From: Gammaproteobacteria bacterium
GTDB lineage: Bacteria; Pseudomonadota; Gammaproteobacteria; Competibacterales; Competibacteraceae
DNA length: 64,000 nt
Assembly: GCA_024235095.1 (NCBI GenBank)
Contig: JACKNC010000001.1
Span: forward strand, 967,501-1,031,500
Reading direction: 5' to 3'
Under the pieces are notes generated by a model, which did not search any database, was not told the origin of the DNA, and saw only the letters and a program-made list of their open reading frames with translations. The position numbers and the translations under genes are program-made. This document shows, piece by piece, positions 1-8,654 of this stretch (position 1 is its first letter; every line of letters starts with the position of its first letter).

Positions 1-184
1 GAAACTGGCGGAGTTTGTTGATTAGGACGGTATGGCCTAAATGCAGGTCAGGGGCGGTCGGGTCGAAACCCGCCTTGATCCTGAGCGGTCGGCTGGCTTT
101 CAGCCGTTCGACCAACTCCTCCTCAAGCAATAGATCCACCGCGCCACGTTTGATCAGCGCTAGTGATTCTTCAACCGAATGCAT
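1..184 (-). CDS. tyrS: Tyrosyl-tRNA synthetase, N-terminal part
   Basis: Charges tRNA-Tyr with tyrosine in the cytoplasm. Only the first 61 codons lie in the window; the gene runs off the left edge. The N-terminus has the usual gammaproteobacterial layout: an acidic helix (LLLEEELVERL) and then AGFDPTAPDLHLGHTVL, which contains the HLGH version of the class I HIGH signature. The ATG at 182-184 fits the family N-terminus. Family assignment is clear; the catalytic KMSKS loop is not visible here. Confidence 0.93.
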   Translation of the reverse strand, partial: MHSVEESLALIKRGAVDLLLEEELVERLKASRPLRIKAGFDPTAPDLHLGHTVLINKLRQF

Positions 185-289
185 GGGTGATCCTTGGAGA
201 ATTTATAAATAATGCCCCTCTCCCACAGAGATGAGGGGTTGGGGCAAAGACGAAACAGGATTAGTGGACGAGGGGAGTAGACATCATTA

Positions 290-652
290 TCAGGCGGAAA
301 AAGACGAACCGCAGCCACAGGTCGTAACGGCATTGGGGTTGCGGATAACAAACTGGGCGCCTTCCAGCCCCTCGGTGTAGTCGATTTCAGCGCCGACCAG
401 ATACTGGAAACTCATTGGGTCAATCAACAGTTTAACGCCTTGATTCTCCACGACAGTATCGCCATCGGTGAGAGCCTCGTCGAAGGTGAAGCCGTACTGA
501 AAGCCTGAGCAGCCGCCGCCAGAAATGAAGACGCGCAGCATCAAATTGGGATTGGCCTCTTCCTCAAGCAAATTCTTAACCTTCAACGCCGCGGCATCGG
601 TGAACAGCAGGGAGCTATCAGCAGGGGTAAAGTTTTCAACGGTTGCGCCCAT
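290..652 (-). CDS. erpA: Iron-sulfur cluster insertion protein ErpA
   Basis: A-type Fe-S carrier that delivers clusters to apo-proteins. The 120-residue product has the three expected cysteines: one in GGGCSGFQYGF and two in the C-terminal TCGCGSSF motif. Length and motifs match ErpA better than IscA because of the N-terminal extension before SLLFTDAAALKVKNLLEEE. AGAGGA upstream of the ATG serves as ribosome binding site. It is divergent from the betaine-lipid genes and lies just ahead of tyrS on the same strand, with about 100 bp between them that hold no gene. Confidence 0.93.
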   Translation of the reverse strand: MGATVENFTPADSSLLFTDAAALKVKNLLEEEANPNLMLRVFISGGGCSGFQYGFTFDEALTDGDTVVENQGVKLLIDPMSFQYLVGAEIDYTEGLEGAQFVIRNPNAVTTCGCGSSFSA

Positions 653-798
653 GATGGAATCCTCTTTTGTGAATGTTAGGTGATAGTGTCTGATTGTTGA
701 CTGTCAAGGTCAAGATTTAGCTTCAGTGCTTTTATCTTGCCCTCATACCTAGAGGGTGAAAAACGGCGGGACGATAAAGGACGTTATTCCACACCAAA

Positions 799-827
799 CG
801 GTCATGACTCTGTCATCATTCCGTTAT
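799..827 (+). promoter_or_regulatory. Triple Pho box ahead of btaA
   Basis: Three 7-mers in 11-bp phase are visible: CGGTCAT (799), CTGTCAT (810) and CCGTTAT (821), separated by 4-bp spacers GACT and CATT. This matches the PhoB binding pattern of CTGTCAT-like half sites every 11 bp. TGCTAT at 840-845 is a plausible -10 element about 12 bp after the last half site. It implies induction of the downstream lipid genes under phosphate limitation; the match is seen, the regulation is inferred. Confidence 0.72.
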
Positions 828-882
828 CAATTTTTCCCATGCTATTCCGTCAGTTCCTATCTCCACTTTGGCTCAAGTCAGC

Positions 883-2058
883 ATGGTCAAGCAACTCGGC
901 GCACAATTTGGCAATCGTGCTCACGATTTCCTGTTCAAAACCATTCATCAACGTTACCTGATCTACAACATGTGCTGGGAAGATCCAAGGATCGACAGAC
1001 ACTTGCTGAATCTGAATCAGGACAGTCAGGTCGTGGTGCTCACCAGCGCCGGCTGCAATGCGCTGGACTATCTGCTGGACGCTCCGGCAGCGATTCACGC
1101 AGTTGATATCAATCCCCGGCAAAACGCCTTGCTTCAGCTCAAGCTGGCGCTGATCGAACGTGGCGATTTTGGCGATCTGGAGCAAATGTTTCGACAAGGC
1201 GCGCATCCCCGTTTTCAGGCGCTGTACCAGGCGGTGCGATCCCAACTCCCCCCCTATGCCGCAGCATTCTGGGACAAGAAAATCGCCTATTTCGATGCGG
1301 CTAACCGTAAGCGATCCTTCTACTATCACGGCACCTGTGGCGCGGTTGCCTGGCTGGTCAGTCGGCAGTTGCTCAAATCCGGACGCAAGCTGCGCGAATA
1401 TTTATTCGATCTGCTCGATGCCCAGACGCTAGATCAACAGCGCGTTCTTTATGAACAGATCGAACCTGCCCTGTGGGGGCGGTTTAGCACCTGGCTGCTG
1501 CGCCAGCCCACGGCCCTGGCCATGCTCGGCGTGCCTCGCCCGCAAATCCGGCTAATTCAACAGCAGTATCCGGGCGGCGTCATCGGCTACATCAGTGACA
1601 AGCTGCGTCATGTGTTAACTGAGGTACTAATCCACGATAACTATTTCTGGCGGGCCTACCTGACCGGCGCTTATACCGGACAATGCTGTCCCAACTACCT
1701 CCGAGAAGAAAACTTCGCCCAGCTACGCGCCCGCCGCGATCGGGTGCATACGCACAACGCCACGATCAGTGAATTTCTTTGGAAAAATCCGAGCCAGTAC
1801 AGCCATTTCGTCCTGCTCGATCATCAGGACTGGCTGGCCTGGCATCAGCCCCAGGCGCTTGAGGAAGAATGGCGGCTGATTCTGGCCAACAGCCGTCCGG
1901 GAAGCCGCATCCTGCTCCGTTCCGCCAGTCATCATCTTGATTTTCTACCGGATTGGACCCGTCGGGTACTGCGTTTCTTCCCGGAGCAGACCGAAATATT
2001 GCATCGTCAGGATCGAGTAGGCACTTATGGCAGCCTGCACTTTGCGGAGGTGTTATGA
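883..2058 (+). CDS. btaA: BtaA, SAM:diacylglycerol 3-amino-3-carboxypropyltransferase
   Basis: First step of betaine lipid (DGTS) synthesis: transfers the 3-amino-3-carboxypropyl group of S-adenosylmethionine to diacylglycerol. The protein starts with a DFLFKTIHQRYLIYN block followed by MCWEDPRIDRHLL and the AdoMet site region VVVLTSAGCNALDYLL and AVDINPRQNALLQLK, typical of the DUF3419/BtaA family, with family-like length (about 391 residues). I prefer the ATG at 883; an in-frame TTG at 868 adds five residues. No clear ribosome site is seen. The stop overlaps the btaB start (ATGA), so the two are translationally coupled, and a Pho box lies upstream. Confidence 0.9.
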   Translation: MVKQLGAQFGNRAHDFLFKTIHQRYLIYNMCWEDPRIDRHLLNLNQDSQVVVLTSAGCNALDYLLDAPAAIHAVDINPRQNALLQLKLALIERGDFGDLEQMFRQGAHPRFQALYQAVRSQLPPYAAAFWDKKIAYFDAANRKRSFYYHGTCGAVAWLVSRQLLKSGRKLREYLFDLLDAQTLDQQRVLYEQIEPALWGRFSTWLLRQPTALAMLGVPRPQIRLIQQQYPGGVIGYISDKLRHVLTEVLIHDNYFWRAYLTGAYTGQCCPNYLREENFAQLRARRDRVHTHNATISEFLWKNPSQYSHFVLLDHQDWLAWHQPQALEEEWRLILANSRPGSRILLRSASHHLDFLPDWTRRVLRFFPEQTEILHRQDRVGTYGSLHFAEVL

Positions 2059-2714
2059 ACACGAACGACGTCGTCCAGGTCAACGTTCCTGCTCATCACA
2101 ATACCGCGGCTCTGACCCGCTACTACCGCTGGCACGCCCGGTTGTATGACGCCACCCGCTGGAGTTTCCTGTTCGGACGGACGGCTTTGATTCGCTCTAT
2201 CGCGGAGCTTCCCAGGCCGCCGCGCAATATTCTGGATATCGGCTGTGGGACTGGCGATAACCTGCTCCGTCTGGCTCGTCAATTCCCCGAAGCCACCTTG
2301 ACCGGACTGGATCTGTCAGCGGATATGTTGACGCGGGCGCGGCACAAGCTGGACCAGTGCCGCATTCCGGCCACCCTGCTGCATCAACGCTATGACTATC
2401 CGTTGCGCCTGAAACCGGTATTCGATCTGATCGTGTTTTCCTACTGTTTGTCAATGATCAATCCCGGTTGGCTCCAAGCGCTCGAATCGGCCCTGAGGGA
2501 TTTGCAGCCAGGCGGTTGGCTGGCAGTCGTGGACTTTCACGGAACCCGGTTCCCCGCCTTTCAGCGCTGGATGGCGATCAATCATGTGCGGATGGATGGA
2601 CATCTCCTGCCTTGGCTGCACACCCACTGCCAGCCTTTGCTTGAAACGCCGAGCGCCGCCTATGGCGGTCTGTGGCGTTATTTCCAGTTCATCGGTCAGA
2701 AACGCGGCGAATAG
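2055..2714 (+). CDS. btaB: BtaB, SAM-dependent betaine-lipid N-methyltransferase
   Basis: Predicted to trimethylate the homoserine head group made by BtaA to give DGTS. The 219-residue protein is a class I methyltransferase: motif I is ILDIGCGTGDNLLRLA, followed by LTGLDLSADML and the post-I region LIVFSYCLSMINPGW. Start is the ATG overlapping the btaA stop, preceded by GGAGG. Its position directly after btaA is what makes BtaB more likely than a generic methyltransferase. Nine bases separate it from the phosphoesterase gene that follows. Confidence 0.88.
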   Translation: MNTNDVVQVNVPAHHNTAALTRYYRWHARLYDATRWSFLFGRTALIRSIAELPRPPRNILDIGCGTGDNLLRLARQFPEATLTGLDLSADMLTRARHKLDQCRIPATLLHQRYDYPLRLKPVFDLIVFSYCLSMINPGWLQALESALRDLQPGGWLAVVDFHGTRFPAFQRWMAINHVRMDGHLLPWLHTHCQPLLETPSAAYGGLWRYFQFIGQKRGE

Positions 2715-2723
2715 GTTTGCATC

Positions 2724-3539
2724 ATGGCCTCCCTAAGTTACCGCTCCCTGTGGATTTCTGATGTTCATCTCGGCTTCAAGGAATGCAAGGCTGAATTTCT
2801 GATCAATTTTCTGAATCATTGCGAATGCGAATATCTGTACCTGACCGGCGACCTGATCGACTTCTGGAGTCTGCGAAGAGGGGGGTATTGGCCAGCGGCG
2901 CATAGCGAAGTCCTTAAGGCAATTCTCGCTAAAGCGCGCGCCGGCGTTCGGGTGTGGTATGTGCCCGGTAATCATGATGAAGTCGTCCGCGATTATCTGG
3001 GACTGTCAGTCGGCGGCATCGAAATTGTTCGGGAGATTATCCACCATACGGTGGATGGCCGGCGTTTGCTGGTCATCCATGGCGACGATTGTGATTCGGC
3101 AGTGCGCTGCGGCGGGCCGTTGCTGAACGGGCTGGGCGACTGGGCTTATGACCTGCTGTTGTTCGCCAACCGTTGGTACAACCACTGGCGACGGCGCTGG
3201 AATCATTCCTATTGGTCTTTGGCCAGCTTTCTCAAACAGCGGATTGGCCGAGCCACTGCCTATATCGCCCGCTTTGAAGCGGCGGCGGCGCACGAAGCAG
3301 CGCGGCGGGGTTTGGACGGGGTCATTTGCGGCCATATTCATCACGCGGCGCTGCGCGACATTCACGGCGTACTGTATGGCAATGACGGCGACTGGGTGGA
3401 GAGTTGCACAGCGCTAGCAGAGTGCGCGGATGGGTCGCTGGAAATCCTGCGCTGGAATGCGCAACAGGCAGTCATTATCGCCCGCGAGCCGCGTGGACTG
3501 CTGGAAACTGCACCTGCCCCCGGCTGGGCAACGGGCTAA
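2724..3539 (+). CDS. Metallophosphoesterase, PlcP/LpxH-like phospholipase C
   Basis: Calcineurin-like phosphoesterase of 271 residues with all five metal motifs: SDVHLG, LTGDLIDFW, VPGNHDE, IHGDDCD and CGHIHHA. Sequence-wise it belongs to the UDP-2,3-diacylglucosamine pyrophosphatase family (LpxH). The same family includes the rhizobial phosphate-starvation phospholipase C, PlcP, which releases diacylglycerol from phospholipids. Being third in a Pho-box-led operon with btaA and btaB, a role in supplying diacylglycerol to BtaA is the better inference. A housekeeping LpxH role cannot be excluded from sequence alone. Confidence 0.8.
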   Translation: MASLSYRSLWISDVHLGFKECKAEFLINFLNHCECEYLYLTGDLIDFWSLRRGGYWPAAHSEVLKAILAKARAGVRVWYVPGNHDEVVRDYLGLSVGGIEIVREIIHHTVDGRRLLVIHGDDCDSAVRCGGPLLNGLGDWAYDLLLFANRWYNHWRRRWNHSYWSLASFLKQRIGRATAYIARFEAAAAHEAARRGLDGVICGHIHHAALRDIHGVLYGNDGDWVESCTALAECADGSLEILRWNAQQAVIIAREPRGLLETAPAPGWATG

Positions 3540-3568
3540 ATCAGTGTCAACCGCTCCTGCATGGCCTT

Positions 3569-3586
3569 CTTTCACAATCTTGTAAC
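3569..3586 (+). promoter_or_regulatory. Possible Pho box ahead of the PhoX-like gene
   Basis: CTTTCAC (3569) and TTGTAAC (3580) are two Pho-box-like half sites 11 bp apart, separated by AATC, about 100 bp upstream of a PhoX-like gene. The match to CTGTCAT is weaker than at 799-827, so this is tentative and rests mainly on context. Confidence 0.35.
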
Positions 3587-3681
3587 CCGCTCACCTTACT
3601 ATCGCCCGCTTAATTACCTCTTACACCCAATCGCTGATGTGTGCTGATGCAATTCTGCAAATTGCCAATGGAGATCGTTTG

Positions 3682-6009
3682 ATGTTCAACAAGCAACCAT
3701 TGTTGGTTTCCATAACCGCCTTATCGCTTACCCTAGGGGCGCAAGCGGTCTACGCCCAATACGAAAATGACGTTCAAGAAGCTTACATCGCCTACTACGG
3801 ACGCCCAGCAGACTATACGGGCCTAAGTTACTGGGACGAGCAACTCGCCAGTGCTAATGGCAATCTCTCGATGGTCATTGGCAGCTTCGGCGCTTCCGCC
3901 GAGTATGAAGCTCGCTACGGCGCGCTCGACAACAGCCAGTTGATTGACGCCGTCTATCGGCAGTTGTTTAACCGCGATCCTGAGCCAGCGGGTAAGGCAT
4001 TCTGGGTAGCGGCGCTCGACAGCGGCCTGTTCAACCGGCAAAACGCTACCTTGGCCATCCTTTTGAATGCTCAGGGCGCCGATGGCGAGATCGTTGCCAA
4101 CAAGGTCGCGGTCGCCAGCGCCTATACGGAGAATCTCTCTACACAGTGCGGCGCTTACGGCGACATTGATGAGGTCGTCGCCAGACTTGCGACAGTGGGC
4201 CTGAGCAGCGAGAGCATGGCTTCTGCGCAGGCTCAGCTGATCGCCTATAGCGACTCGGTCACCCCGGCGCTCAGCTTCTGTCCCACGCCGTTCCCTTATT
4301 CCGATGCGCAGAAGCGCGCGATTCTAGCTTCCCCTGCGGTGCGGGTTAATGGCGTTGTTTCGCCGATCGGTTATACCACTATCCTGCGCAGCGGCGACAC
4401 CGCGGGTAGCGGCGTCTTCGGGCAACTGGTTGACATACATGGCCAAGTTATTCGAGAAGAAGACGGTTCTCCGCGCATCTCAAACAGCAACGACTTCTCT
4501 TCCTTCATTCCGGTTGGCGATAAGCTGTATATGGTTTCTCAGTTTGAAGACCGGCCAGGGGCAATGTATCTCTCCGAGCTTGATCAGGCGGATACCGGTC
4601 ATATCAGCGCGCTCAGCACCCACTTCATCGACCAGTCCAGCATCCACGGCGGCTGGGTGCATTGCGCGGGTAGCGTGACGCCCTGGAATACCCATCTGGG
4701 TTCCGAAGAGTATGAGCCGGACGCTCGCCTGTTCAATTTCACTACAGGGACCAAGATCACCGGCTCTGGCCAGGAAGACACCTACTTTCATGCAATGGAT
4801 GCCTATTTCGATGGTAATCGCCTGGCAATGGATCCCTACTTCTGGGGCTATCCGATCGAGGTCGATGTGCTAAATGATAGTGGCGAAACCTCGATTACTA
4901 AACACTACGGCATGGGCCGCATGGCGCTTGAGTTGGCTAAAGTCATGCCGGATCAACGCACCGCCTATATGTCCGACGATGGCACGAATGTCGGTATGTT
5001 CATGTTTGTTGCTGACACGGCAGGCGATCTGAGCGCTGGTACGCTGTATGGCGCCAAACTGACCCAGACCAGTCCGGACGACGATGCCAATGGCGGCGTT
5101 TTTACGATTGAGTGGATCAAGTTGGGGCAATCCTCCGACGCTGAGATTAGCGCTTTGGTAGACGCCAAAACCACATTTGATCAAATCTTCACCACTGCCG
5201 ACCCGGTCGTGGACGCCGATGGCAAGGATACCGGCGCCTGCCCAACCGGCTTCACCTCAGTCAACCATGGGCATGAAGCGACCGAAGGCAACACTTATCA
5301 TGAATGCCTGCAGCTCAAGTCCGGTATGGAAAAGGCAGCGACTTTCCTGGAGACGCGCCGTTATGCGGCGATGATGGGCGTCACTACCGAATTATCCAAG
5401 GAAGAGGGCATCGCTTTCGATCCAGCAAATAAAAAGCTCTATGTCTCTATCTCGGATATTCGCTATGGCATGGAGAACGACAAGAAGAAGGGTGTGGACA
5501 ACACTACTTACGATATCGGCGGCCCCAATGACGTGCGGGTAGCCTGGAATCCCTGCGGCGGTGTCTATCAGTATTCGCTGGGTTCCGACACGACGATTGG
5601 TTCCGACTACGTTGTCAAGGATATGAGCGCTCTGGTGCTGGGTGATCCCAACAGTGGAACAGACGAAAACAACACCTGCAATATCGATGGCATCGCTAAC
5701 CCGGACAATATTACTTACATTCCAGGTTATCGCACATTGATCATCGGCGAGGACACCGGATCGGGTCACCAGAACGACTCTATCTGGGCCTATAACCTGG
5801 ATCATCGCAGCTTGACCCGGATCCAGACCACCCCCTACGGTTCGGAGACGACTTCGCCTTACTTCTACGCCAATGTTGGCGGTCATGGGTACATCATGAG
5901 CGTCGTCCAACATCCTTATGGCGAAAGCGACTCAGACAAGCAGGTCACTGCGGACGAAGGCCGTGCCTATACCGGGTATATCGGTCCCCTGCCGCGTCTG
6001 GATCAATGA
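3682..6009 (+). CDS. Secreted PhoX-like (DUF839) protein with N-terminal DUF4214 domain
   Basis: 775-residue exported protein. A signal peptide is clear (MFNKQPLLVSITALSLTLG then AQAVYAQ). Residues about 30-130 form a DUF4214 repeat unit (AYIAYYGRPADYTGLSYW and QLFNRDPEPAGKAFW). The rest looks like a PhoX/DUF839 beta-propeller: VTPWNTHLGSEEYEPDA, KKLYVSISDIRYGM and PDNITYIPGYRTLIIGEDT resemble its substrate and metal loops. PhoX enzymes are Ca/Fe phosphatases induced by phosphate starvation, which suits the neighbouring btaAB operon. Start chosen at 3682 because GGAGA precedes it and the signal peptide begins there. Phosphatase activity is inferred. Confidence 0.75.
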   Translation: MFNKQPLLVSITALSLTLGAQAVYAQYENDVQEAYIAYYGRPADYTGLSYWDEQLASANGNLSMVIGSFGASAEYEARYGALDNSQLIDAVYRQLFNRDPEPAGKAFWVAALDSGLFNRQNATLAILLNAQGADGEIVANKVAVASAYTENLSTQCGAYGDIDEVVARLATVGLSSESMASAQAQLIAYSDSVTPALSFCPTPFPYSDAQKRAILASPAVRVNGVVSPIGYTTILRSGDTAGSGVFGQLVDIHGQVIREEDGSPRISNSNDFSSFIPVGDKLYMVSQFEDRPGAMYLSELDQADTGHISALSTHFIDQSSIHGGWVHCAGSVTPWNTHLGSEEYEPDARLFNFTTGTKITGSGQEDTYFHAMDAYFDGNRLAMDPYFWGYPIEVDVLNDSGETSITKHYGMGRMALELAKVMPDQRTAYMSDDGTNVGMFMFVADTAGDLSAGTLYGAKLTQTSPDDDANGGVFTIEWIKLGQSSDAEISALVDAKTTFDQIFTTADPVVDADGKDTGACPTGFTSVNHGHEATEGNTYHECLQLKSGMEKAATFLETRRYAAMMGVTTELSKEEGIAFDPANKKLYVSISDIRYGMENDKKKGVDNTTYDIGGPNDVRVAWNPCGGVYQYSLGSDTTIGSDYVVKDMSALVLGDPNSGTDENNTCNIDGIANPDNITYIPGYRTLIIGEDTGSGHQNDSIWAYNLDHRSLTRIQTTPYGSETTSPYFYANVGGHGYIMSVVQHPYGESDSDKQVTADEGRAYTGYIGPLPRLDQ

Positions 6010-6114
6010 TCTGGGTTAACTGAGTCCTGTCAGGAAAAGTTTGGGAACCGTTCAGTTCCCCCTTAATAGTGAAGGGATAGGGGTGATTTTAGCCCCGTCA
6101 CACTCATGCGAAAT

Positions 6115-6149
6115 CCCACCTCCCTCCTTATTTCAAAAGGGGAGGTGGG
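6115..6149. terminator. GC-rich hairpin after the PhoX-like gene
   Basis: Perfect 10-bp arms CCCACCTCCC and GGGAGGTGGG with a 15-base loop. There is no long T tract directly after it, so termination is possible but not certain. Confidence 0.45.
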
Positions 6150-6180
6150 TGCTTACAGTCAAATGTAATCAACAGAATAA

Positions 6181-6209
6181 GGCGTAGTCTCTACAGAAGA
6201 GGCTGCGCC
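6181..6209. terminator. Hairpin between the two DUF4214 genes
   Basis: Arms GGCGTAGTCTC and GAGGCTGCGCC pair with two G-U or mismatch positions around a 7-base loop and are followed by TATATCGTTTT. It could be an intrinsic terminator or an element in the leader of the next gene, whose start lies only 25 bp further on. Confidence 0.4.
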
Positions 6210-6234
6210 TATATCGTTTTAGAAAGGAGCATCC

Positions 6235-8280
6235 ATGAAATTCCGCTATCTAGTCACCTGTTTTGCAGCAAGTTCCGGACTGATCCTGACCAGCTTTGCC
6301 GAGGTTAACCTAAAAGATACACGCCTGGTGAACAAGGCGGCCTACATTCCTTCCCAGTGTTATACCGCAACCATTGACTCGCACGGCAGGGTTCATAATC
6401 CCTGCTATACCTGCCACACGCAGGCGGTGCGGCCCAACCAGATCAATGACAGCGATTTACAGCTTTCCTATAGTTTCCCAGCGTCTTCGACGCACAATTA
6501 CTGGCAAAACCTGTTTGTCGACCACACTCTCCGCGTAGCAGCGATCAACGACCAGGATATCCTCAATTATATTCGTCAAGACAACTACTTGGGCGACGAT
6601 GGCGAACCGATCCTCGCCCACCAGTTGAGCAACCTTCCCGAAGCATGGGACTACAATAGCGATGGCGTTTGGAGCGGCTTTATTCCTGACGCCTACTTCC
6701 ACTTCGACAGTGAGGGTTTTGATCAAGCCCCGGATGGCCGCTACACTGGATGGCGCGCCTTTGCTTACTACCCTTTTCCCGGCACCTTCTGGCCGACCAA
6801 TGGCTCGACTGACGATGTACTGATTCGGCTTGCCGAACCTTTTCGCGCCGATATTGCTGGGCAATTCGATCTGACCGTTTATAAGATTAACTTAGCAATC
6901 CTTGAAGCCCTGTTCACCGAGCAGGATGTCACCATCGATCCCGTGGATGAAAACCGTTTTGGCGTCGACCTTGACAAGAATGGCCAGTTGGCCACCGCTA
7001 CCCGGATTACCTACGACTGGGCGCCTCTGGAAGGGCGTAACATGAGCTATGTGGGCCAAGCCGGTGTGTTCCAGCAACAAGGCCAGCTTCATCTTGCGGC
7101 GCGCCTTTTCCCTGAAGGGACCGAGTTTCTGCATAGCGTGCGCTATATCGATCTCGATGAGAACGGCAATATACGATTGGCGCCTCGTCTGAAAGAATTG
7201 CGCTATGGCCGTAAGGCGTTCTGGTTGACCTATGCCAGTTTGCGGGCGTTGGCTCTGAATGAAGAGAAGGAAAACCATGACTTCCCCGATCGCTTGCGCC
7301 AGATCATTGGCGACCCGGAACGGGGCATAGCAAATGGTCAGGGCTGGGTCTACCAGGGCTTCATCGAAGATGCGAGCGGTCAGTTGCGACCCCAGACCCA
7401 CGAGGAAAATGTCTTCTGTATCGGTTGTCATAGCGGCATCGGTGTGACCAGCGACGGCATCTTCTCCTTTGCGCGAAAACTCGCTGCTGATCAAGCCTAT
7501 GCTCGCGGCTGGTATCACTGGAGTCAGAAGAGTTTACAGGGACTGCCCGAGCCGAAGGTGAAGCTCGCCGATGGAACCACTCAGTATGAGTATTCCTTTT
7601 ATTTACAGCAAAACCCCACCGGCAATGAGTTCCTGATCAACAACGAAGTGTTGCAGCGGTTCTTCAATGCGGATGGCTCGATTAAGCCGGATCAGCTCAG
7701 CGCGCTGCACGAGGACATCACGCTCTTGATTAACCCATCCCCTGAACGGGCGTTGGAGCTTAACAAGGCTTACAAGACCATCGTCGAAGATCAAAACTTC
7801 ATCCAGGGTCGGGATCCGAATGTCGCGCCGGCAACGTCCAGCGTCTACGCAGATGTGGAGCAAGACCAATCGACGGGTATTGTATCGCCCATTTCAACCT
7901 TGGGCATCAACAACGACCCGGTGGCCATATTGATTACTCATTACTACGTTTCGATTCTCGAACGGGCGCCGGATGCCGCTGGTCTGGCTTACTGGCAGAA
8001 CCAGATCGTCCAAAATCAGGAGCAGGGAATTGACGTTAAACCTGTTTTCCAGGAAATGGCCATCTCCTTTTTCAACAGCCCGGAATATCTCGGACGCAAC
8101 ACCACGAATGAGCAGTTCATTGCTGACGTGTACCTGACTTTCTTTCAGCGCGATCCCGACGAAGCAGGTTTAACATTCTGGCTGGAAGCGTTGACCCGTG
8201 GCGTCACCCGCAATGAAGTGATAATCAGCTTCCTTTTCTCCCCGGAGTTCACTGAGTTCATGCAAGCCTTGGGACTTTGA
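6235..8280 (+). CDS. Exported protein with two CxxCH haem motifs and C-terminal DUF4214 domain
   Basis: 681 residues with an N-terminal signal segment (VTCFAASSGLILTSFAEV). Two c-type haem motifs are seen, NPCYTCHTQ near residue 57 and FCIGCHSG near residue 396, so covalent haem and a periplasmic or surface location are likely. The last 110 residues form a DUF4214 unit with AILITHYYVSILERAPDAAG and LTFFQRDPDEAGLTFW, closely resembling the N-terminal domain of the preceding gene. AGAAAGGAGC is a good ribosome site. Substrate and pathway are unknown. Confidence 0.75.
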   Translation: MKFRYLVTCFAASSGLILTSFAEVNLKDTRLVNKAAYIPSQCYTATIDSHGRVHNPCYTCHTQAVRPNQINDSDLQLSYSFPASSTHNYWQNLFVDHTLRVAAINDQDILNYIRQDNYLGDDGEPILAHQLSNLPEAWDYNSDGVWSGFIPDAYFHFDSEGFDQAPDGRYTGWRAFAYYPFPGTFWPTNGSTDDVLIRLAEPFRADIAGQFDLTVYKINLAILEALFTEQDVTIDPVDENRFGVDLDKNGQLATATRITYDWAPLEGRNMSYVGQAGVFQQQGQLHLAARLFPEGTEFLHSVRYIDLDENGNIRLAPRLKELRYGRKAFWLTYASLRALALNEEKENHDFPDRLRQIIGDPERGIANGQGWVYQGFIEDASGQLRPQTHEENVFCIGCHSGIGVTSDGIFSFARKLAADQAYARGWYHWSQKSLQGLPEPKVKLADGTTQYEYSFYLQQNPTGNEFLINNEVLQRFFNADGSIKPDQLSALHEDITLLINPSPERALELNKAYKTIVEDQNFIQGRDPNVAPATSSVYADVEQDQSTGIVSPISTLGINNDPVAILITHYYVSILERAPDAAGLAYWQNQIVQNQEQGIDVKPVFQEMAISFFNSPEYLGRNTTNEQFIADVYLTFFQRDPDEAGLTFWLEALTRGVTRNEVIISFLFSPEFTEFMQALGL

Positions 8281-8392
8281 ATTTTCCTTTGAGCTATCCC
8301 TCTATAATGGACTCCGAATTTTGGACAGGCAAATAAAGCGGTACTCTGCACAATAGAAGGCGCTGTTTGAACGCAGGCGGGGTCAGCGTAGT

Positions 8393-8446
8393 CCAGATGA
8401 CCGTCGGGATCCAGATGACCGTCGGGATCCAGATGACCGTCGGGAT
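8393..8446. repeat. Three exact tandem copies of an 18-bp unit
   Basis: The unit CCAGATGACCGTCGGGAT occurs at 8393, 8411 and 8429 without any change, followed by a diverged start of a fourth copy (CTAGAT). It lies in the gap between the cytochrome-like gene and glnA. No gene was found to use it. Confidence 0.9.
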
Positions 8447-8494
8447 CTAGATATGCTGTATAGCCAGATTGGCTGGTTGCAGGCCGAAATGCAG

Positions 8495-8604
8495 AGCTGT
8501 TAAGTTCTACTCGAAATTGATCCGGGATCGCTATACAGGGAAGGCGTAGCCCGGATGAAGCGCAGCGTAATCCAGGCTACCTGTTTTCATAGAATTTAAC
8601 AGCC
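8495..8604. repeat. MITE-like element with REP-like core, copy 1
   Basis: Terminal inverted repeats AGCTGTTAAGTTCT and AGAATTTAACAGCC (12 of 14 matching) enclose a REP-like palindrome that starts GTAGCCCGGATGAAGCGC at 8547 and ends CAGGCTAC at 8581. A related element with the same termini is at 12828-12959. Confidence 0.6.
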
Positions 8605-8654
8605 CTGGGTATGAGGCAGGGTGCCCCCTTTATTGCTAAAGGGGGCAATTCATC

